This document shows positions 8,021 through 15,819 of a DNA stretch of 26,315 bases, one piece after another. Source of the stretch: JAWVZH01 sp033722295 (lineage in GTDB: Bacteria > Bacteroidota > Bacteroidia > Chitinophagales > Saprospiraceae). The first letter of the stretch is position 1. Each line of letters starts with the position of its first letter. Made by a program: the position numbers and the translations under genes. The stretch covers positions 1 to 26,315 of the forward strand of contig JAWVZH010000025.1 of NCBI GenBank assembly GCA_033722295.1, in the 5' to 3' direction. The notes beneath the pieces are model-generated. The model saw only the letters and a program-made list of their open reading frames with translations, made no database searches and was not told the DNA's origin.

Positions 8021-8521
8021 ATGAAATATTGGATGCTGTTGCTATCACTGGCCGTGATATTGGGATGCGCTGAGGGCGAAAAAGAAAAGGAAGCCGTGGA
8101 AGAATCCAAAACCGAAACTGAAAGAAGTGAACCTTTACCTGAAGGTCTCAGAAATAAAAGAGGCTATCCGATAGGTACCGTGGAACAGGCCGAACAATTG
8201 ATGGCCGGCGCACAGGCCAAACGCCGGGAGATCGCCAGGAGGAATGCCGATTTTATCAAGAAACCCCAATATGCTGATCTGATAAAGTTTTCCAGTGAGA
8301 AAATGGAAGTGATCCGTCCGAAAATGGATAGATACGACAGCATAACTAATAAGATCATTACTGGCGAACGGGTGGACTTCCTCTCAGACAGAGATATGGG
8401 TAAGATCGAATACAGGCAACAGTCTCTCCTGGATGCCCTGATCGACAGTCTGTCGTATCTCAACAGTCAGTTGGACCAGGTACTCAATGAGACCGATACC
8501 ATCCTGATCAAAATGAAATAA
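8021..8521 (+). CDS. Small lipoprotein, function unknown
   Basis: The 166-aa product starts MKYWMLLLSLAVILGC, a lipoprotein signal with the acylated Cys at position 16. A highly charged Glu/Lys linker (about residues 18-45) follows, then a mostly helical, Arg/Lys/Asp-rich domain to the end. I recognise no family. The helical pattern and charge suggest a periplasmic coiled or helical bundle anchored to a membrane. It is monocistronic: divergent from mce upstream, and convergent with the large T9SS protein downstream, with a bidirectional terminator between them. Confidence 0.75.
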   Translation: MKYWMLLLSLAVILGCAEGEKEKEAVEESKTETERSEPLPEGLRNKRGYPIGTVEQAEQLMAGAQAKRREIARRNADFIKKPQYADLIKFSSEKMEVIRPKMDRYDSITNKIITGERVDFLSDRDMGKIEYRQQSLLDALIDSLSYLNSQLDQVLNETDTILIKMK

Positions 8522-8556
8522 TTGAAGTTAGAATTTCTTCTAACAGGCAATAAATA

Positions 8557-8586
8557 AAAGAGCGACTGCTGCGACAGCCGCTCTTT
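8557..8586. terminator. Bidirectional intrinsic terminator
   Basis: AAAGAGCG at 8557-8564 pairs with CGCTCTTT at 8579-8586, with a further CTG/CAG pairing inside after one mismatch. A-rich and T-rich flanks lie on both sides. It lies between two convergent genes and can serve both. A second perfect 7-bp inverted repeat, GTTAGAA/TTCTAAC, sits at 8527-8544 just after the lipoprotein stop. Confidence 0.7.
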
Positions 8587-8642
8587 ATATTCTTACCAAT
8601 CGTTCATCCACTCGGATTTCCGTTGGTCATTTCATGACCTGT

Positions 8643-11600
8643 CTATTTTGCAACGATAAAACTGGTAATATCGACCTTGCCATCTGCATATTTTGACCTG
8701 ACGAGGTACTGACCAGATGCGAGATCACGGATGTTCAATTTCAACTTGTTAGTAGAGTTTTGGGGCCATTCGACCTCTTTAACCGTCTGACCATAGATGT
8801 TGACTAAGATCAATTCTTCCGGTGTGTCAGATGATGCGAGAATGGTGATCTCGTCCCAGGCGGGATTTGGCAAGATAGTCAATTCACCTTTTATCTGGAC
8901 TTGTTGAGGCATATCCCGGTCTGCATTCCTGTCTTCGGAAGCTCTCAACCTGGCTGTTCCATCTTCGATGATGATGCAATAATCTTCATACTCTCCTGAA
9001 CCTACCGTTCTGCACGATCTTGGCCATTCATTGTAAGCGATACCTACACGCATCTGAGTTCTTACATTGATGTTGTCCGGGAAATCGATATCCGTACAAA
9101 TCCTTCGTTGTCCGAACTCTGCGACGATCTCTTCACCCTTATCAAGGAAATCACCATCCTTATTGTAATCGATCCATATTTTCCAGAAGATATTCCTGGG
9201 AGCTCCGTCATACCCGATATCTATACATACCTCTTCAGTAGAAGGAGATAGGATCTCGGCACATTGGTTGACGTAGTTTCCATAACCGCCATCATCTCCG
9301 GTTCTGTTGTTGATATTGGCCAGCTCGAATTTTTCTATCCAGTTCTCATTTGAGCTGAAACCCAGAACCCGGCAATAATTACTGAAACCTGAGCAGTCCA
9401 CAGTCACATCGAAACTGCAAGTGTCTGTGAAGCCGAGATTGTTTTGAGCAACATAGGTTACCGTAGTGATTCCGCACTCAAAGAAATCACCGTTCCCCGG
9501 GCCTTCGATCTGCTCTATTTCATGACATGGAAGTTCGCAGATGAATTCATTTCGAATATCAGCATATTCGTCATTCCACAAACCTGATGGTGCCATTTCG
9601 ACATAATCCTGAAGGCCATTGAGGTTATCCGGTTGTCCGGCTTCCCAATTGGTGAAGGTTACCGGATCTCCGTTGACCCATTCGAATTGTCCTTCCTCTT
9701 CCTTGTCTGTCAATCCGATATAGCCCGTTCGTGCGATGAGTTTGCTCGCGACGAAGCTGTTCTCTTCTTTGTCGTTCATCACACCGAGATGCCCGCCAAT
9801 CTGCGTACAATGACGCTGGGCATCCGGCCATGTGGCACTGTAAAGAGAACAGAAATATTTGTGTCCGTTTCTTTCACCCATAAAGATAAAGCTGTCAATA
9901 GAGTCCGGACAAGCCTCGCTGCAATCGAAGAGCTCGGGGGTTTCCCAGTACACATATTCTCCGTCGCGCTGATTCGGGTTCGTGATCAGAGTGTCATTAG
10001 GACAGGTGAGTTCGAAGATCTTCCCTTCGATAGTGATGTCAAATGCGCACGTATCCCTGTTTCCGCAGCTGTCCTCCGCAAAGTACATGACTGTGGTGGT
10101 GCCGACGGAAAAGGTGTCTCCAGGTTCATGTGTAGAGGTCAATTTTACCGAACTGCAGTTGTCGTTGGCCAGGGGAGGAAACCAGTTGACACGTCGGTAG
10201 CATTTATCATTAACAGCATGTGTTATGTCCGCCGGACAATCCACTATAAGAGGGGCTTCAATATCCTCAAGGTCGATCATCTGGAAACAGGTATCTGAAA
10301 GGGCGGGTTGATCCGGATCGGTAGCAGTCCACATTCTCTGGATAGATATTTGACCTGTACATGGACCGGTAGAGAGCGTATCGTCCTTAAAGGCCACGAT
10401 GGGCTCACCACAATCGGGATGGCCTTTTTTTACGGTAGGTTGTCCTGTCGAACCCGGGTCAGTATCGGACAGAGGACAGGCAGTATAGTCAGCAGGGCAG
10501 CTGATCTCTGGCGGGCGGTTGCAGCAGGAATCCAGCACAGTGATCATAAACGAGCAGTATGATATGTTACCGCAGAGATCTGTATATTCATATGATACAA
10601 TGGTATTGCCAATACTAAAAGTGTCTCCCGGATTATGAGAGGCGGTATCGAATACCACGCCGCAATTGTCCCTGGCTGTGGGCGGCGTCCAGTTGACGAC
10701 AGCATCACAACCTGCGTTCGGGATAACAGTGATATCCATAGGACATGAGTCGATCTCGGGACCGATAGTATCTTCCAGAGTAATGATCTGCAGACAGGAA
10801 GATGTCAGACTTGTATCCGAAGGATCTGTAACAATCCATAATCTTTCAATAACAATAGCACCCTGACATGGCCCCTGTGAAAGGATGCGATCAAGATTTC
10901 GCACCAAAGGCGTATCGCAGGTAGGGCTGCCTGGTGCAGTGACAGGCTCTCCCGTATTTAAAGGAGAAATATCCTCTCCCGGACATCCGAAATAATCTGG
11001 TGGACAGTTAATTCTCGGTGGTTCGACACAACAATTTTTGAGTACCGTCACGTCGAAAGAACAGATCGTTTCATTGCCACAAATATCAGTAGCGAGATAT
11101 GTCACTGTGGTCGTGCCAATAGGAAAGCTGTCTCCGGGGGTGTGACTCGATAAAACCATCACACTATCGCAATTGTCGATCGCACGCGGTTCCACCCATT
11201 TATAGACAGCCTGGCAGTCGTCATCCGATAAGATGGTAGTGTCTGGAGGACATGCGAAGATGAAAGGCGGCCTTTCGTCTTTCAGGGTGATGATCTGGAT
11301 ACAACTATCCTTGAAGTCCTGGTTTTGGGTATCCGAGGCTATCCATATTCGTTCTATGACGTAGCTTCCCGTGCAGTTTCCTGAAGATATGGTATCATCT
11401 CTCCAAGTTACCACCGGATCTGGACAATCGGGTTCACCACGCATGGCGCGTGCTATACCCGTTCTGCGAGGATGGACGCTGTCACCTGGGCAACCGAAAA
11501 AATCAGGAGGACAGCTGATCACCGGCGGTTTATTGCAATCGAGCAATATTGCTACTGGTGCCGTAGGAGCTGGCTCCTCCTGTGCATTACTGAAATGAAA

Positions 11601-11657
11601 TATGAAAAGTCCTGCGATCAGGTATACAAGCTTATATGAGCTAGGTGTTCGAAACAT
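8643..11657 (-). CDS. T9SS-exported multidomain adhesin-like protein: HYR repeats, C-type lectin, GEVED domain
   Basis: The 1004-aa protein begins with a signal peptide (LVYLIAGLFIFHFSNAQ). Three Cys-rich repeats of ~168 residues start near 41, 208 and 378; each has a CPPDYFGCPG-like opening, an IERxW...SCxQIITLED middle and a closing HYR unit (CPxDIT... PGDTFxIGTTTVxY... CGNxxxCSFDVTV). A fourth HYR unit (about 549-755) is interrupted by a C-type lectin domain (about 590-715) with QPD at 675-677 and WND at 694-696, the Ca-dependent galactose-type signature. A GEVED-like domain follows (about 755-905, WIDYNKDGDFLDKGEE), then a T9SS sorting domain (LTILPNPAWDEITI... ending SFIVAK). The protein should reach the cell surface or medium. 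Carbohydrate binding or adhesion is inferred from the domains. Confidence 0.88.
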   Translation of the reverse strand: MFRTPSSYKLVYLIAGLFIFHFSNAQEEPAPTAPVAILLDCNKPPVISCPPDFFGCPGDSVHPRRTGIARAMRGEPDCPDPVVTWRDDTISSGNCTGSYVIERIWIASDTQNQDFKDSCIQIITLKDERPPFIFACPPDTTILSDDDCQAVYKWVEPRAIDNCDSVMVLSSHTPGDSFPIGTTTVTYLATDICGNETICSFDVTVLKNCCVEPPRINCPPDYFGCPGEDISPLNTGEPVTAPGSPTCDTPLVRNLDRILSQGPCQGAIVIERLWIVTDPSDTSLTSSCLQIITLEDTIGPEIDSCPMDITVIPNAGCDAVVNWTPPTARDNCGVVFDTASHNPGDTFSIGNTIVSYEYTDLCGNISYCSFMITVLDSCCNRPPEISCPADYTACPLSDTDPGSTGQPTVKKGHPDCGEPIVAFKDDTLSTGPCTGQISIQRMWTATDPDQPALSDTCFQMIDLEDIEAPLIVDCPADITHAVNDKCYRRVNWFPPLANDNCSSVKLTSTHEPGDTFSVGTTTVMYFAEDSCGNRDTCAFDITIEGKIFELTCPNDTLITNPNQRDGEYVYWETPELFDCSEACPDSIDSFIFMGERNGHKYFCSLYSATWPDAQRHCTQIGGHLGVMNDKEENSFVASKLIARTGYIGLTDKEEEGQFEWVNGDPVTFTNWEAGQPDNLNGLQDYVEMAPSGLWNDEYADIRNEFICELPCHEIEQIEGPGNGDFFECGITTVTYVAQNNLGFTDTCSFDVTVDCSGFSNYCRVLGFSSNENWIEKFELANINNRTGDDGGYGNYVNQCAEILSPSTEEVCIDIGYDGAPRNIFWKIWIDYNKDGDFLDKGEEIVAEFGQRRICTDIDFPDNINVRTQMRVGIAYNEWPRSCRTVGSGEYEDYCIIIEDGTARLRASEDRNADRDMPQQVQIKGELTILPNPAWDEITILASSDTPEELILVNIYGQTVKEVEWPQNSTNKLKLNIRDLASGQYLVRSKYADGKVDITSFIVAK

Positions 11658-11814
11658 GGCAATAGTTTAAAATTAAAATAGTGTAAGGGCGAGCGGTAGC
11701 TTGATAGGGAGGGTTACCGTGCTTTCAAAAATAGATGATAATTCGCTTAAAAACGAATTTTATTTTTTAATTATACATGAACCTGTAACCGAGACTTTTG
11801 TCGCCTTGGGGAAA

Positions 11815-12600
11815 TTATAAACTTTTCGTCCTGCCCCCATCCACTACGATATTAGTGCCTGATATATATCCGGCCGCAGGACTACACAGGAAGGCCACGA
11901 CATCACCGATCTCCTGAGGCTGGCCATACCGACGCAATGGAATGTTGACAAGGTCTGCACCCTGGTAATCTTCAAGTGTGATGCCCCTCGTTTCCGCCCA
12001 ATGCTTCATCAGTGAATTGAGTCTTCCGGTCTGAGTCCTTCCAGGCAAAAGGTTATTAACGGTAATGCCGTGGGGCCCCAGCTCACCGGCCATAGTTTTG
12101 GCCCAATTGCCCATAGCTCCACGTATGGTGTTGGATACACCCAGTCCCGGAATGGGTTGTTTGACAGAGGTGGATATGATATTGACGATTCTTCCATATC
12201 CTTTTTCCTCCATGTGAGACTTTACCGCTCCGGTGATCAGATGCGAGGCGATGACATGCCGGTTGAAAGCGGCAAGGAGGTCTTCTTTACTGGCTTCTGT
12301 TAAAGGTCCGGCGGGTGGACCTCCACTGTTGTTGATCAGGATCTCATAATTGAGATGGGATCTGTTTTCCAGTTCTTTTTCAAGCCTTGGGATATCATCA
12401 AAGTCAAGGACCCAGGACTCGTGGTTGCTATCCGGGTTGATCTTGTTGAGGTCCTCAATTACCTCATCGAGCCCTTCTGGACTGCGTGATACGACTGTCA
12501 CGCTGGCGCCCAATTCTGCTATGGCTCTGGCGCACGCTCTGCCGATACCTTTTGAAGCACCGCAGACGAGTGCTGATTTTCCGCTGAGATTTAAATCCAT
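11815..12600 (-). CDS. SDR-fold protein lacking the catalytic Tyr-Lys pair
   Basis: The 261-aa protein is a classical-length short-chain dehydrogenase/reductase. The Rossmann dinucleotide motif is intact (G14-ASKGIG), as are the INNSGGPP segment and the C-terminal SGTNIVVDGG end. At the active site, Ser143 aligns with the usual catalytic Ser, but the YxxxK motif is replaced by S156-NTI-R160 (GLGVSNTIRGAMGNWAK). The same replacement is known in a beta-ketoacyl-ACP-reductase-like SDR subgroup that lacks the tetrad. It may bind NAD(P)H without normal SDR chemistry; the substrate is unknown. The gene stands alone, 157 bp upstream of the large T9SS gene in the same direction. That gap holds a weak AATTCG/CGAATT hairpin and AT-rich DNA. 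Confidence 0.85.
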   Translation of the reverse strand: MDLNLSGKSALVCGASKGIGRACARAIAELGASVTVVSRSPEGLDEVIEDLNKINPDSNHESWVLDFDDIPRLEKELENRSHLNYEILINNSGGPPAGPLTEASKEDLLAAFNRHVIASHLITGAVKSHMEEKGYGRIVNIISTSVKQPIPGLGVSNTIRGAMGNWAKTMAGELGPHGITVNNLLPGRTQTGRLNSLMKHWAETRGITLEDYQGADLVNIPLRRYGQPQEIGDVVAFLCSPAAGYISGTNIVVDGGRTKSL

Positions 12601-12968
12601 CCTGATTAGTTTATCAAACAGAGCATAAAGGTAAGCTTACCACACAAAAATGAAAATTAGGACTGTTAGAAAACATATTAACTCAAATTGTGATGGCATC
12701 GTTTTTGTCTTAATCATGAATGTCGATCAAACCATTCAATTTTTTTAGTCCTTAGGTCTGACGGAATTAAATGCAATAAAGCAGGAAATTCTGAGTAATC
12801 CATGCCACAGATTGTGGATGGAACGCAGGACCGATCCGGATGATGTCGATTTGACCATTGCTGTACCAAAACTATTACTACCGGAATGACCGAACCGGTG
12901 GTGGTGTTGATTTATTGTCAACACATTCAAGAAATTAATTTAATAATCAGCTTAAAACTCACACTTTT
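12601..12968. other. Intergenic gap with a possible decayed short frame and a hairpin
   Basis: This gap holds no clear gene. On the plus strand an ATG at 12716 opens a frame that runs to a TGA at 12887-12889 but is broken by one TAG at 12746-12748 (FF, stop, SLGLTELNAIKQEIL). The amino-acid pattern after the stop looks protein-like, yet the frame is short enough to occur by chance. A perfect 7-bp inverted repeat GTGTTGA/TCAACAC lies at 12904-12924 with a 7-base loop and no T tract. The promoter for the small gene at 12969 should be here but is not obvious. Confidence 0.35.
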
Positions 12969-13073
12969 ATGCAAAAGGATGGTATTTCCTACCTTAAAGA
13001 TTCGCGATTCTGGTTAGTGATCTTTTTCACCAGTATACTGGTCTCCACAATGATAATCCTTGCTTCCACGTAG
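12969..13073 (+). CDS. Small single-pass membrane protein (34 aa), hypothetical
   Basis: An ATG at 12969 opens a 34-codon frame. The N-terminus is polar (MQKDGISYLKDSRFW); residues ~14-32 form one strongly hydrophobic helix, and the protein ends ILAST. The profile (short charged head, Trp at the membrane edge, one helix) is that of a bacterial small membrane protein. It ends 8 bp before the stop of nadC, which is convergent. No homologue is recalled, and length alone does not exclude a chance frame. Confidence 0.4.
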   Translation: MQKDGISYLKDSRFWLVIFFTSILVSTMIILAST

Positions 13074-13080
13074 CCGTGCT

Positions 13081-13947
13081 CTACCTGTTTTTAGGACCGA
13101 CGACCTTAAGGCTGAGGTCCAGTGAACCGGCACTGTGTGTCAAAGCACCGACCGAGATATAGTCTACGCCTGTTTCGGCATACTTGCGGACATTTCTGAG
13201 GGTCACGCCTCCGGAGGCTTCTGTTTCATGCCTGCCATCGATGACGTGGATAGCTTCTCTCAAAAGGGGCAGTTCAAAATTGTCCAGCATGATTCTCCTG
13301 ACCTTTCCAATTTCCAGGACCTCGTATAATTCAACGAGATTACGTACCTCGACAGTTATATCAAGATCCAGCTTCTTCTCCTCGAGATAATCATTGACCC
13401 TTTGGATCGCTTTTGTAATACTTCCGCAAGCATCGATATGATTATCCTTGATCATGATCCAGTCATAAAGACCATCCCTGTAATTGTGGCAACCGCCGAT
13501 CTTCACCGCCCATTTTTCCAAAAAACGCAGTCCGGGTGTCGTTTTCCTTGTATCTAGAATTTTGACGGGCAGGCCTTCCACTTCTATAGCAAATCGACTG
13601 GACAGGGTGGCGATGGCACTCATCCTCTGCATGATATTGAGCACCAATCTTTCAGCCATCAATAAAGCGCGCGTTTTACAGGTCACACGAAAGGCTTCAT
13701 CTTTGACGAAGACGTCTTGACCATCTTCAGCGATAGTTTTGAACTTACAATTGGGGTCCAGTCTTTTAAAGATCCTTTCCGCCAGTTCCACGCCTGCGAT
13801 CACACCTACATCCTTCACCAGTAATCGGGCGGTAGATTCACTGTCCTCATCGATACATGCCAAGGAGGTATGATCGCCATCTCCGACATCTTCTCTCAGG
13901 CTTTCTTCTATAAATCTATCCAGTATTTTATCCGAAATTCCTTCCAT
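13081..13947 (-). CDS. nadC: Nicotinate-nucleotide diphosphorylase (carboxylating), quinolinate phosphoribosyltransferase
   Basis: The 288-aa product has normal NadC length and all its landmarks: N-terminal EDVGDGDHTS, the RLVLNIMQRMSAIAT helix, the phosphoribosyl-pyrophosphate site DTRKTTPGLR, EKWAVKIGGCHNYRDGL, IMIKDNHI, the EVRNL and IMLDNF strands, EASGGV, and YISVGALTHSAGSLDLSLK. It converts quinolinate and PRPP to nicotinate mononucleotide, CO2 and pyrophosphate in de novo NAD synthesis. It lies 2 bp downstream of the outer-membrane barrel gene and is probably co-transcribed with it. nadA and nadB are not in this window. Confidence 0.96.
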   Translation of the reverse strand: MEGISDKILDRFIEESLREDVGDGDHTSLACIDEDSESTARLLVKDVGVIAGVELAERIFKRLDPNCKFKTIAEDGQDVFVKDEAFRVTCKTRALLMAERLVLNIMQRMSAIATLSSRFAIEVEGLPVKILDTRKTTPGLRFLEKWAVKIGGCHNYRDGLYDWIMIKDNHIDACGSITKAIQRVNDYLEEKKLDLDITVEVRNLVELYEVLEIGKVRRIMLDNFELPLLREAIHVIDGRHETEASGGVTLRNVRKYAETGVDYISVGALTHSAGSLDLSLKVVGPKNR

Positions 13948-13949
13948 GT

Positions 13950-14672
13950 CTAAAACAGTATGCCAATTTGTAATGCCAAATGACCTATGGTCCCGACGGA
14001 ATCTTCGAACTTGCCATCGTTCCGCACTCCGTGATCCTTGGTGATATCGAGAATGCCCTGTTTGTATTGGACACTCACGAGAAGGGAGATATTCTCGGTA
14101 ATGGTATACTCCGTACCGGCGCCAAAGCCATATGACAGATTAAAAATATTGACCTCATTATTGATGTTCTCATCTTCTGTATCTGGAAGGTCATCAGCCT
14201 TGATAGCCCCCCTGGCTTTTATCTTTACACCCATGGTGATGATGGGGGCTTCAAATGTCAGGCGAAATCTGCCGAACTCCTTGGACCTCATTCTGAATCC
14301 GACTGGAATTTCGAGGTATTGCACATTATATCTGATCTTGCTGTTGTCAGGTAACGAATCGTAAATGATGTCGCTCAGTTCCGAATCAGGTAAAAGGCGA
14401 CCGCCATTCCGGTGTATCAAAGACCCTCCGTGGGAAAAGGTGAGTCCAAGCCCGGTGGTGATAATGTAATTCTCGCTCAGATAAAGTTCTGCGATCGTTC
14501 CCAGTGTCAAACCAGTCAGGGCATTGCTTGATTCTACGGATTTATCATCCGTCGAGATCCAGGAAACATGTGGAACAGTCTTGAAACCAAAGCGGAGGTT
14601 TTCGGAGATCTGGGCAAAAGCAGTGCCCGAGATAACAAAAACCAGGAATACTGTACATAACTTCGCCTTCAT
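13950..14672 (-). CDS. Outer-membrane beta-barrel protein, PorT family
   Basis: The 240-aa product has a signal peptide ending at AFAQ. Alternating amphipathic strands then show repeated aromatic/Gly girdles (LRFGFKTVPHVSWIS, TLGTIAELYLSENYIITTGLGLTF, VQYLEIPVGFRMRS, LSYGFGAGTEYTI) and a final strand IGHLALQIGILF. This matches the eight-stranded barrel family that includes PorT, a type IX secretion component in Porphyromonas gingivalis. Membership of the broad family is likely; identity with PorT itself is not shown, because many paralogues exist. Its start is only 20 bp from the divergent GldB-like gene. Its downstream neighbour nadC follows with a 2-bp gap. Confidence 0.75.
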   Translation of the reverse strand: MKAKLCTVFLVFVISGTAFAQISENLRFGFKTVPHVSWISTDDKSVESSNALTGLTLGTIAELYLSENYIITTGLGLTFSHGGSLIHRNGGRLLPDSELSDIIYDSLPDNSKIRYNVQYLEIPVGFRMRSKEFGRFRLTFEAPIITMGVKIKARGAIKADDLPDTEDENINNEVNIFNLSYGFGAGTEYTITENISLLVSVQYKQGILDITKDHGVRNDGKFEDSVGTIGHLALQIGILF

Positions 14673-14692
14673 CTTACGTTTACTCTTACCAA

Positions 14693-15736
14693 ATGTTGAA
14701 ATTGAATATTGCAGTAGTAAAACGGTTGTTCTCCTTTTCTTTCATACTTATGATCTTGTCATCATGCAACGATGACAAAGGTAAGAATATTCCTTCTGTG
14801 TCAGTCGAAGATACCGATGCACGGGTGATTGATTTCAGGCCGTATGCGAGGGATACCCAGAAAATCGAGGCGGCATTTGAGACACATCCGGTGATGAGCG
14901 AGATCTTTTTCCACCATATTTTGGGTTTGCCTCAGGACGATACGAGCAAGATGAGACAAGGATTCAGCGATTATATCGGTCTGGAAGCCACGGAGGAGAT
15001 ATCTCAACTTATAGATTCAATCTATCCTGATGTCCAGGGTATCGAGGAGGAATGGAAAATGGCTATGGCCTTTTATCATCACTATTTCCCAGATCACACT
15101 TCACCTCACCTTTATGTCCTGCAGTCCAACCTCGCGCTGGCCAATTTCTTATTCGAAAACAAGGATTCGAGGGATGCGGTCGGTGTCAGTCTGGGATTCT
15201 TCCTCGGAGAGGCCTTTCCCTATGTCAGCCTGGCACATGATAACCCGGTTTTTTCCGAGTATAACAGCAGGACCTTCAATCGTGATCATCTTATTACCAA
15301 ATCGGTCAATGCTATACTGGATGATCTGTCCGGTCCACCGTTGGAAAAGAACATGCTCAACAGCATGATCAGAGAGGGCAAGCGCCTCTATGTTCTGGAA
15401 GCTGTATGTGCCGAGATCAGCGATACGGCGGTTTTTGAGATGACGCCGGAACAGCTGCAGTGGTGTGAGGATAACGAATTCGAGATGTGGAACTTTTTTA
15501 TAGAACGTGAACTCCTCTACGAAACAGACCTGAATAATTATGGAAAATATTTGCGTCCTGCTCCTACTTCGCATGGCATGCCCGCTGAATCTCCGGGCCG
15601 CACTGCGGCCTTTACGGGATACCGCATTGTCGATACCTTTATGGAGAACAATCCGGGGTTGAGTTTTACGGATATGTTAAACATGGACAATCAGACCATC
15701 TATGACAGGGCAAAATATAAGCCAAAAAGGAAATGA
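14693..15736 (+). CDS. gldB: Gliding motility lipoprotein GldB-like
   Basis: The 347-aa lipoprotein has its signal ending LMILSSC (Cys25). The rest resembles GldB: an IDFRPYARDTQKIEAAF start, a PDVQGIEEEW-like segment, GVSLGFFLGEAFPYVSL, YNSRTFNRDHLITKSV, a GKRLYVLEAV helix, and near the end the characteristic block GMPAESPGRTAAFTGYRIVDTFMENNP. GldB is an essential lipoprotein of the Bacteroidota gliding/T9SS machinery with an incompletely known role. Assignment rests on recalled family patterns and gene length; gldC, its frequent partner, is not next door. The gene is divergent from the barrel gene, with only 20 bp between them. Confidence 0.7.
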   Translation: MLKLNIAVVKRLFSFSFILMILSSCNDDKGKNIPSVSVEDTDARVIDFRPYARDTQKIEAAFETHPVMSEIFFHHILGLPQDDTSKMRQGFSDYIGLEATEEISQLIDSIYPDVQGIEEEWKMAMAFYHHYFPDHTSPHLYVLQSNLALANFLFENKDSRDAVGVSLGFFLGEAFPYVSLAHDNPVFSEYNSRTFNRDHLITKSVNAILDDLSGPPLEKNMLNSMIREGKRLYVLEAVCAEISDTAVFEMTPEQLQWCEDNEFEMWNFFIERELLYETDLNNYGKYLRPAPTSHGMPAESPGRTAAFTGYRIVDTFMENNPGLSFTDMLNMDNQTIYDRAKYKPKRK

Positions 15737-15786
15737 GCTTCTGAAACTCAATATTCGGTGGCACTTCCAGTCTTTTTGTCAAATCG

Positions 15787-15794
15787 TATCTTTG
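15787..15794 (+). promoter_or_regulatory. Candidate -7 box TATCTTTG for the oxygenase gene
   Basis: TATCTTTG fits the Bacteroidota TAnnTTTG -7 element, 25 bp before the ATG at 15820. A matching -33 TTTG is not evident. Confidence 0.4.
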
Positions 15795-15819
15795 AGCAGA
15801 ACTTGAAACATGACAATCA

